Source: JAHEME01 sp034435035 (lineage in GTDB: Bacteria > Chloroflexota > Anaerolineae > Aggregatilineales > UBA3940). From it: a stretch of 64,000 bases of DNA. The stretch is from contig DAOTXW010000027.1 of assembly GCA_034435035.1 (NCBI GenBank), positions 80,512-144,511 of the forward strand. Reading direction: 5' to 3'. Position numbers and translations under genes: made by a program. This document shows, in pieces, positions 1 through 6,503 of the stretch. The notes under the pieces were generated by a model. It made no database searches, was not told the origin of the DNA, and saw only the letters and a list, made by a program, of their open reading frames with translations. Every line of letters starts with the position of its first letter. Position 1 is the first letter of the stretch.

Positions 1-150
1 TCTCCCGGCGCGATGAGCCGACGTGGCGGACCGGGTCATGAAGCGCGTCATCCGCTGAGCCAGCCTTCCGCTGGCCGAAGCCGGCCGCCTCTGGCCCACC
101 TGAGCCCGATATGCTAGAGCCCGTCCATTCAGATGTGAAGTGTGCCGCCG

Positions 151-2697
151 ATGATTACACTCCACGACCTGTGTCATGCCATCGGGGGACAGCTGTTTGG
201 TGATCCGGCAGCGTCCGAATTCACAAGCATCGCCTGCCGGCCGACTGATGTCTCGCCGGGCTGTCTCTATGCGCTGCTGCCACTGAATCCCGTAGAGGGG
301 CGACGCCAGATGGAAGCAGCGATCGCTGGCGGTGCGGCAGGGCTGCTGTCCGAGCACCCCCCTCCAGGTGATACCACCGGGATCACCGTGGTGCTGGTGG
401 GGAGTGTGCTGGCCGCACTCAGCCAGTGGGCGGCTTATGCGCTGAGGCAGCAGGAGATCGCGGTCGTGGGGGTAGCTGAGGAGGAGGGGACCGCCGCCGC
501 TCGGACCGCTGCTGCGGCTGTGCTGTCTGCCCGCTACCGCACGCTGATGCTGGAACCAACTGTGCCGGGGCTTTCTGGCTTTGCGGTGGCTCTAAGCCGC
601 CTTGAGCCTTCAACTCAGGTCGTCATCCTGTCGCTGCCGGCTCAGACCGGGCCAGAGGTCGATGAAATCCTGATGATAGCGCCTCCGCACCTGGCGATTA
701 TCCCGCCTCCAGCCGGAGCGCGGGCCAGCGCTGCAGCGTCTGCGGCTCGCCGGGCGACGCTTGCCCGGATGATAGAGGGCCTGGCCGCCGGTGGGGGAAT
801 AATCTTCTGGGCGGCTGATGAGACCGCTCGCGAAGGAGCAGCCGCCAGCCGGATTGCCGGACTTACATACGACATGGGCGGCGGCCCAGGCGCAGCGGAT
901 CTGGTTGGCGTTAATGTGCGCTACTTCGCGGACAAGACCGCATTTGATCTTCTGGAAGGAGGGCGCCGCCACAAGGGTCACTGGACTCCGCTGCTTGGCC
1001 GCCCCGGCCTACTGGCCTCGCTGGCAGGTCTGGCCGCCGGCGCATTCTTTGGTATTCCGATGGAACAGGGTCTGCGTGCGCTCCGGGAATGCCAGCCGCT
1101 GCCCGGGATGCTGACCCTGCTCGATGGCGTGGGAGGGTTGCTGCTGATCGATGCAACTGCGAACGCGGGACCGGTGATGGCACTTGACAGCCTGTCTCTG
1201 CTGTCTGCGCCGGATCTGACAGATGGTCGTCGCGTGTTTGTGCTGGGTGATCTGGAAGATGATGCCGCGCCTGACGAGGCGGATTATCGGACTATCGGCG
1301 AACAGGCGGCGAACTGCGATCTGGTGGTGGCCTGCGGAAAACACGCTGCCACTGCTCTGAAAGCAGCGCGCAGCGTCGGGCTGGCAGCGGATCGGGCGGT
1401 GCTGGCTTTCCGGCCCGAGGATGCAGCTAACGCGGTACTCCGCGGCGCCAGCCCGGAAGACGGGGTCGTGGTGATTGGTGGGCGTCGGGGGCGCATGGAG
1501 CGGGTGTGCGCGCGCCTGCTGGCAGATCCGGCCGATCGCGGGCGCCTGGCCCGACGGTCGGAGGAATCAGAGGTAGCTCCTGCCGGGCTGCGGTCGTGGG
1601 TTGAAATCGACCTGGATGCACTGGCAAACAACGTCAAGGCGATCCGCCAGCGCATAGGGCCAGAGATACAGATCATGGCCGTGGTTAGTGCGAATGCTTA
1701 CGGTCACGATGCGGTCATGACAGCTGCCACGGCCCTGCACAATGGGGCGGCGCTGCTGGCGGTCAGCAGCCCGGCTGAAGTGTCTGTGCTGCGGGATGCA
1801 GGCATTGGCGGGCCAATCCTGGTCACCGGGGCTGTCAGCCAGGAGACCGCGCGGTCAGCCGCCCTGCAGGACGCTGCTATCAGCCTGTATGACCGCGACC
1901 AGCTCCCGGGCCTTGCGGCGATCTCCAACAGCCTGCCCCACCGGGTCCGGGTACATATCCGGGTGGATACCGGGCTGGGCCATCTCGGCCTGCTGCCTGA
2001 GGATGTGGCTCCGATCGTACGCGAGATTGTTCGACAGGATGCACTGGTACTGGAGGGGCTGTGCACAGACTTTGCAGAAGCGGATCAACTGCTGCAAGCC
2101 GCCCGAACCCGTGAGCAGCTGGAGCGGTTTGAGGCAGTGGCTCGCAGTCTGCAGGCTACCGGGATCGACATCCCCTATGTTCATGCGGCGAACTCGCCCG
2201 CTCTTTTCACGCTGCCGGGCAGTCTGTTCAATACGGTGCGGCCGGGCGCAGCCCTCTACGGTCTGGATCCCTCGCCCGAGGTGGCCTGCCCGAGCGGCTT
2301 TCGCCCGGTGCTGAGTTGGAAGACCCGGGTGGCACAGGTTCGATCGCTGCCGGAGGACTGGGGAGTCGGCTTTGGCAGAGCCTATCGCACCCGAGGGCCG
2401 GAACGGATTGCCATCCTGCCCATCGGTTTTGCCGATGGGCTGCCACCCAGCATGGCCGAGGGAGGGGAAGTGCTGATCGGAGGGCAGCGCGCCCCGCTGG
2501 TCGGGCGCATTGGGATGAACACCTGCGCTGCGCAGGTCAGCCTGTTACCCGAGATCCAGGCTGGCGATGAAGTTGTGCTGATTGGCCAGCAGGGCGACCA
2601 GACAATCACGGCTGAGGAAGCAGCCCGCGCCGGGCAGGTGACCAATCTGGCACTTCTGGCGTGCATCCCGGCCGATATCCCACGCGTGGTGCGGTAA
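151..2697 (+). CDS. MurF-alanine racemase fusion, probable pseudoenzyme
   Basis: This 848-residue protein joins a MurF-like ligase (about residues 1-455) to an alanine racemase-like barrel (about 475-848), an order known from bifunctional MurF/Alr fusions. The folds are recognisable but the catalytic residues are not. The Mur P-loop (GTNGKT) reads AEEEGTAAART from residue 109. The KGSRGM motif near the end of the ligase is GGRRGR. In the racemase half the PLP lysine of the KANAYGHG motif is serine (VSANAYGHD, S513). The second catalytic base, Tyr265 in Geobacillus numbering, is F741; nineteen residues on, Tyr284 is F760. The MDQ motif is MNT (N790). PLP-pocket motifs HAANS and VRPGAALYG remain. 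The frame is open throughout, so the protein is probably made and has some other role. ATG 151 fits a MurF N terminus; a GTG nine bases upstream is the alternative. Confidence 0.85.
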   Translation: MITLHDLCHAIGGQLFGDPAASEFTSIACRPTDVSPGCLYALLPLNPVEGRRQMEAAIAGGAAGLLSEHPPPGDTTGITVVLVGSVLAALSQWAAYALRQQEIAVVGVAEEEGTAAARTAAAAVLSARYRTLMLEPTVPGLSGFAVALSRLEPSTQVVILSLPAQTGPEVDEILMIAPPHLAIIPPPAGARASAAASAARRATLARMIEGLAAGGGIIFWAADETAREGAAASRIAGLTYDMGGGPGAADLVGVNVRYFADKTAFDLLEGGRRHKGHWTPLLGRPGLLASLAGLAAGAFFGIPMEQGLRALRECQPLPGMLTLLDGVGGLLLIDATANAGPVMALDSLSLLSAPDLTDGRRVFVLGDLEDDAAPDEADYRTIGEQAANCDLVVACGKHAATALKAARSVGLAADRAVLAFRPEDAANAVLRGASPEDGVVVIGGRRGRMERVCARLLADPADRGRLARRSEESEVAPAGLRSWVEIDLDALANNVKAIRQRIGPEIQIMAVVSANAYGHDAVMTAATALHNGAALLAVSSPAEVSVLRDAGIGGPILVTGAVSQETARSAALQDAAISLYDRDQLPGLAAISNSLPHRVRVHIRVDTGLGHLGLLPEDVAPIVREIVRQDALVLEGLCTDFAEADQLLQAARTREQLERFEAVARSLQATGIDIPYVHAANSPALFTLPGSLFNTVRPGAALYGLDPSPEVACPSGFRPVLSWKTRVAQVRSLPEDWGVGFGRAYRTRGPERIAILPIGFADGLPPSMAEGGEVLIGGQRAPLVGRIGMNTCAAQVSLLPEIQAGDEVVLIGQQGDQTITAEEAARAGQVTNLALLACIPADIPRVVR

Positions 2698-2735
2698 AAG
2701 TGGTGCCCATCAGCCGCCGGCTGTGCCGTTTGTCA

Positions 2736-2764
2736 TTGACACTCTCTCGCAGGGTGTCTACAAT
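2736..2764 (+). promoter_or_regulatory. Promoter of the glycine cleavage operon
   Basis: TTGACA (2736-2741) and TACAAT (2759-2764) are separated by exactly 17 bases, close to the housekeeping sigma consensus. Transcription should start near 2771, about 40 bases before the glycine riboswitch. Confidence 0.85.
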
Positions 2765-2810
2765 TGATCTCATAGATACGCGAGTATCTGCGGTCAAACT
2801 GTACAGGGAA

Positions 2811-3030
2811 AGATGCGGGGGAGAGCCTCCCGGGCCGGTGGCCTGGGGAGCGCCGAAGGGGCAAGCCTGGCCCTGTTGCGCTGGCCGGGTGAAACTCTCA
2901 GGCACAAGGACCGCGCATCCGGAATCCTCTGAAAAGCCTGCAGCCACCATGAGGCCCGATCGCTGGCTGCAGCACCGACGGGGCAAGCCCTTCCCGACAG
3001 GGGCGAATCTCTCAGGTCGATGACAGGGGA
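2811..3030 (+). promoter_or_regulatory. Tandem glycine riboswitch
   Basis: Two glycine aptamers lie in tandem. Aptamer 1 carries GCGCCGAAGGGGCAAG (2850-2865) and GAAACTCTCAGGCA (2891-2904), and is closed by GATGCG/CGCATC at 2812-2817 and 2914-2919. Aptamer 2 carries CACCGACGGGGCAAG (2973-2987) and GCGAATCTCTCAGGTC (3003-3018), with a P1 helix CCTCTG/CAGGGG at 2926-2931 and 3024-3029. The element sits between the promoter and gcvH, the usual place for glycine-induced control of the cleavage system. Confidence 0.93.
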
Positions 3031-3063
3031 GCGCACAGCAGTCCCATGCGGTGCGCTCCCCTG
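3024..3063 (+). terminator. Riboswitch expression-platform hairpin
   Basis: Bases 3024-3036 and 3051-3063 form a perfect 13-bp GC-rich stem with a 14-base loop. The first six bases of its left arm are also the 3' strand of aptamer-2 P1, so the hairpin and the glycine-bound aptamer exclude each other. This fits an ON switch by antitermination. No proper T-run follows (CTGCCGTTT), so termination may be weak or need a factor. Confidence 0.65.
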
Positions 3064-3124
3064 CTGCCGTTTATGGCCAGGCCAGATGGTACACTCCCAG
3101 AACAGAAAGCGAGGAAGCGATATC

Positions 3125-3520
3125 ATGGGCGACTGGAAGGCACCTGAAGACTGCAAGTATACCAAGACAGACGAGTGGATTCGCGTGGAGGGCACCGAGG
3201 GGGTAGTTGGCATCACCGACTATGCGCAGGACCAGCTATCCGATCTGGTGTTCGTCGAGTTTCCTGAAGTGGGCGATCAATTCGCCGTCGGCAAGGACTG
3301 CGGTGCGGTTGAGTCAGTGAAAGCTTCCGCCCCCATCAAGCTGCCCGTCAGCGGCGAGGTGATCGCGGTCAACAGCGCACTGGAGGGCAACGAGGGAATC
3401 ATCAACGAGGACCCGTATGGCAAGGGTTGGCTTGTGCGGATCAAAATCACCAACCCTGCTGAGCTGGACCAGCTGATGGATGCCGCCGCCTACATCAACT
3501 ACGTCAATTCGCGAGCCTGA
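3125..3520 (+). CDS. gcvH: Glycine cleavage system H protein
   Basis: GcvH is the lipoyl carrier that moves the aminomethyl group between the P, T and L proteins of the glycine cleavage system. The 131-residue product has the family length and the lipoylation motif ESVKA with the modifiable Lys66, followed by the conserved PVSGEVIAVN stretch. The start is ATG 3125, behind GAGGAAG with a 7-base gap. An open frame continues upstream to 3020, but it runs through the riboswitch hairpin and is not coding. It is the first gene of gcvH-gcvPA-gcvPB, 32 bases before gcvPA, under glycine riboswitch control. Confidence 0.96.
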   Translation: MGDWKAPEDCKYTKTDEWIRVEGTEGVVGITDYAQDQLSDLVFVEFPEVGDQFAVGKDCGAVESVKASAPIKLPVSGEVIAVNSALEGNEGIINEDPYGKGWLVRIKITNPAELDQLMDAAAYINYVNSRA

Positions 3521-3552
3521 GAAGGCCGCGGCCAAGTGGTGGAGTTCTGCAC

Positions 3553-4893
3553 ATGAGCTATCTACCGCATACCGAAGCGGATATTCGCGCAATGCTCGAC
3601 CGGATCGGTGTCCAGAAACTGACCGATCTCTTCAATGATGTCCCAGACAGCGTGCGCTTCCCGCATCTTGATCTGCCTGAAGCCCTTTCCCAGATGGAAA
3701 CGGCCTGGCGGATGGAGGAACTGAGCAACGCCAACCTGCCGGGGGGCAAGACAGCGATCTTTTTAGGTGCCGGTGCCTATAATCACTACAGCCCACCGGT
3801 GGTCAATCACACACTCCTGCGCGGGGAGTTCCTGACGGCCTACACACCGTACCAGCCTGAGGTCAGCCAGGGCACTCTGCAGGCGATCTTCGAGTACCAG
3901 AGCATGATCTGCGCCCTGACGGGAATGGACGTGGCCAATGCCAGCCACTACGATGGCGCAACGGCTCTGGCTGAGGCCGTGATCCTGGCGCTCAATGCGC
4001 GTGGTAAGCGTAAGCGTCTGGTCATGGGTTCCTGCATTCACCCGGAATATCGTGCGGTGGTGCGCACCTATACACAGGGCATGGGTGTGACTATCGTAGG
4101 TGATGAGTCGCCGACTGTTGATCTGGAACGCCTGATCTCCCTGATTGACGGGGAAACCGCTCTCGTTGCTATTCAGTACCCCAACTTCTTCGGCCAGATC
4201 TACGATATCACCCCGGTGATTAAAGCGGCACATGCAGCCGATGCCCTGGTCTGCGTGGTGACCGACCCGATCGCGCTGGGGATGCTGAAACCGCCGGGCT
4301 GGATGGGGGCTGACATCGTGGTGGGTGAGGGCCAGAGTCTGGGCATCCCGCTGAGCTTTGGCGGCCCCTATCTCGGGTTCTTCGCTACCCGTCAGGAGTA
4401 TGTGCGCAGAATGGCTGGTCGGCTGGTCGGCGAAACTCAGGACGCGAAGGGGAATACTGGCTATGTCCTGACCCTGGCGACCCGCGAACAGCACATCCGG
4501 CGCGAACGCGCCACCAGCAACATCTGCACGAACCAGGGGCTGATGGCGCTGGCTGCCGCTGTCTATCTCAGCGCACTTGGTAAGCATGGTCTGCGCCGGG
4601 TAGCCGAGCTGTGCTATCACAAAGCGCACTACGCTGCCGATGCCATCGAGCGTGTCAAGGGCTATCAGGTTGACCGCAGCCAGCCGTTCTTCAAGGAGTT
4701 CGTTGTCCAGTGCCCCCGGCCGGTGGATGAGATCAACCAGTACCTGCTGGACGAGTACGGCATTGTGGGCGGGCTGGATCTCTCCACGTTCTTCCCGGAG
4801 CGAAAGAACCAGATGCTCATTGCTGTGACAGAGATGAATACTCGCACCGAGATCGACGATCTCGCCGAGGGGCTGCAGGAGGTGACAGAATGA
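3553..4893 (+). CDS. gcvPA: Glycine dehydrogenase (decarboxylating) subunit 1
   Basis: This is the N-terminal-half subunit of the two-gene type of P protein, which decarboxylates glycine and passes the aminomethyl group to GcvH. The 446-residue length is typical (about 445-450). Family stretches include the N-terminal YLPHTEADIRAML, GAGAYNHYSPP, TAYTPYQPEVSQGTLQ and NICTNQGLMAL. PLP is bound by the partner subunit. ATG 3553 has GGAG eight bases upstream. Its last codons overlap the gcvPB start by four bases (ATGA), which suggests translational coupling and equal production of the two subunits. Confidence 0.95.
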   Translation: MSYLPHTEADIRAMLDRIGVQKLTDLFNDVPDSVRFPHLDLPEALSQMETAWRMEELSNANLPGGKTAIFLGAGAYNHYSPPVVNHTLLRGEFLTAYTPYQPEVSQGTLQAIFEYQSMICALTGMDVANASHYDGATALAEAVILALNARGKRKRLVMGSCIHPEYRAVVRTYTQGMGVTIVGDESPTVDLERLISLIDGETALVAIQYPNFFGQIYDITPVIKAAHAADALVCVVTDPIALGMLKPPGWMGADIVVGEGQSLGIPLSFGGPYLGFFATRQEYVRRMAGRLVGETQDAKGNTGYVLTLATREQHIRRERATSNICTNQGLMALAAAVYLSALGKHGLRRVAELCYHKAHYAADAIERVKGYQVDRSQPFFKEFVVQCPRPVDEINQYLLDEYGIVGGLDLSTFFPERKNQMLIAVTEMNTRTEIDDLAEGLQEVTE

Positions 4894-6368
4894 GAGAGCC
4901 TCTGATCTACGATCTTGGTGCGCCGGGACGCGAAGGAGTGCGGATGCCGGCACCTGACGTGCCGCTCGCCGATCTGCCGGTCGACCTGCTGCGTGATGAG
5001 CTTGATCTACCCGAGGTGGATGAACTGACGGTAGTGCGCCACTTCCAGCGGCTATCGCAGCTTAACCACAACATCGACAAGGGCTTCTACCCGCTGGGGT
5101 CGTGCACGATGAAGTACAACCCCAAGCTAAATGAGGACATGGCCCGGCTACCCGGCTTCGCGGCGCTGCACCCGTATCAGCATCCCGATACGGTGCAGGG
5201 TGCGCTGGAAGTGATGTATGAGCTGCAGGAATGGCTCAGAGAGGTTGGCGGGTTTGCCAGAGTATCGCTGCAGCCTGCTGCGGGCGCACACGGCGAGTTC
5301 GCCGGCATCCTGATGATGCGGGCGTATCACCTTGATCGCAAGGATACCCGGCGCATCAAGATGCTGATCCCCGATTCGGCGCACGGAACGAATCCGGCCA
5401 GCACTACGATGAGTGGACTAACGGTGCAGGAACTGCCGTCAGATTCCCGTGGCAATGTCGATATCGACGCACTTCGAGCTGCCTGTGACGATACCGTTGT
5501 CGGCCTGATGATCACCAACCCCAACACGCTGGGCCTGTTCGAGGAACACATGGCCCAGGTGATCGAGATCGTTCATGCGTGTGGTGGGCTGGTGTACGGG
5601 GATGGTGCCAACTTCAATGCGCTGATGGGGATTGTGCGACCGGGCGACATGGGCTTTGATGTAATGCACTACAACCTGCACAAGACGTTCAGCACACCAC
5701 ACGGGGGAGGGGGGCCAGGCTCCGGACCGGTGGGTGTCTCGGCGCGTCTTGCGCCGTTCCTGCCGGGACCGATCGTGGATATCGTGGAGGAGCCTCTAAG
5801 CGACGACGATCTGCCCACCTACGGGTTCGTCATGCCGGAAAAGAGCATTGGTCGCATCAAGGCGTTCTATGGTCAGTTTGGGATGCATGTACGCGCCCTG
5901 ACCTATATGCTGACCTATGGCGGCGCCGGTCTTCGCCGGGTCAGCGAAATGGCTGTATTGAATGCCAACTACCTGCGTGCCCGGCTGCGTGAGACCTATC
6001 ATGTGCCCTATGACCGGATCAACATGCACGAGTTCGTGATGGAAGGGCGCTTTGCCGATGCCCCCGATATCCATGCGCTTGACATCGCCAAGCGGCTGAT
6101 GGACTTCGGCTTTCACCCACCGACGAACTACTTCCCGCTGATCGTCCACGAGGCGCTGATGATCGAGCCGACGGAGACCGAGAACAAGGAAACGCTCGAT
6201 GCCTTCGCCGATGCTCTGTTACAGATCGCCCGTGAGGCGCATGAGGATCCCGATCTGTTGCACAGCGCACCTCATACTACGCCGGTAGGTCGGCTGGACG
6301 AGGTTCGCGCAGCCAAGCAGCTGGTGCTGTGCTGCCGTCCGATCCCGGAACCGGCCGGGGCCAGCTGA
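4890..6368 (+). CDS. gcvPB: Glycine dehydrogenase (decarboxylating) subunit 2
   Basis: This is the C-terminal-half, PLP-binding subunit of the heterotetrameric P protein; with GcvPA it decarboxylates glycine. The 492-residue product contains PLGSCTMKYNPK near residue 70, AHGTNPAS, and the Schiff-base lysine K265 in NLHKTFSTPHGGGGPG. It ends the operon; a terminator follows 20 bases later. Neither gcvT nor lpd lies in this unit or elsewhere in the window, so aminomethyltransferase and dihydrolipoamide dehydrogenase must be encoded elsewhere. Confidence 0.95.
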   Translation: MREPLIYDLGAPGREGVRMPAPDVPLADLPVDLLRDELDLPEVDELTVVRHFQRLSQLNHNIDKGFYPLGSCTMKYNPKLNEDMARLPGFAALHPYQHPDTVQGALEVMYELQEWLREVGGFARVSLQPAAGAHGEFAGILMMRAYHLDRKDTRRIKMLIPDSAHGTNPASTTMSGLTVQELPSDSRGNVDIDALRAACDDTVVGLMITNPNTLGLFEEHMAQVIEIVHACGGLVYGDGANFNALMGIVRPGDMGFDVMHYNLHKTFSTPHGGGGPGSGPVGVSARLAPFLPGPIVDIVEEPLSDDDLPTYGFVMPEKSIGRIKAFYGQFGMHVRALTYMLTYGGAGLRRVSEMAVLNANYLRARLRETYHVPYDRINMHEFVMEGRFADAPDIHALDIAKRLMDFGFHPPTNYFPLIVHEALMIEPTETENKETLDAFADALLQIAREAHEDPDLLHSAPHTTPVGRLDEVRAAKQLVLCCRPIPEPAGAS

Positions 6369-6387
6369 CTGCAGGCCCGATAGCGAG

Positions 6388-6417
6388 GAGGCCCTGCCCG
6401 CGCGACAGGGCCTCTTT
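6388..6417 (+). terminator. Intrinsic terminator after gcvPB
   Basis: A 9-bp stem GAGGCCCTG/CAGGGCCTC (6388-6396 and 6406-6414) with a 9-base loop is followed by TTTCATTT. It closes the glycine cleavage operon. Confidence 0.85.
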
Positions 6418-6439
6418 CATTTGCCGGGTAGACGCACAG

Positions 6440-6467
6440 TTGCACGCAGCAAGAAGTGTGCTACAAC
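6440..6467 (+). promoter_or_regulatory. Probable promoter of the TIM-SH3-TIM gene
   Basis: TTGCAC (6440-6445), 16 bases, TACAAC (6462-6467). It lies between the gcv terminator and the GTG at 6504 and predicts a leader of about 30 bases. Confidence 0.5.
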
Positions 6468-6503
6468 CAACGCGTAGGTAAGTGGCGCAACGGGGAGGTA
6501 CGC

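Noticed and set aside
1..150. Possible end of an upstream gene or promoter
   Set aside because: A TGA in one frame at 14-16 could end a gene, but too little sequence is visible; the -10-like TATGCT at 110-115 has no -35.
3020..3124. N-terminal extension of gcvH
   Set aside because: Runs through the riboswitch hairpin; ATG 3125 has a good ribosome binding site and matches the family start.
3763..4953. 396-codon minus-strand frame opposite gcvPA
   Set aside because: Antisense shadow of a certain gene; composition is unlike real proteins.
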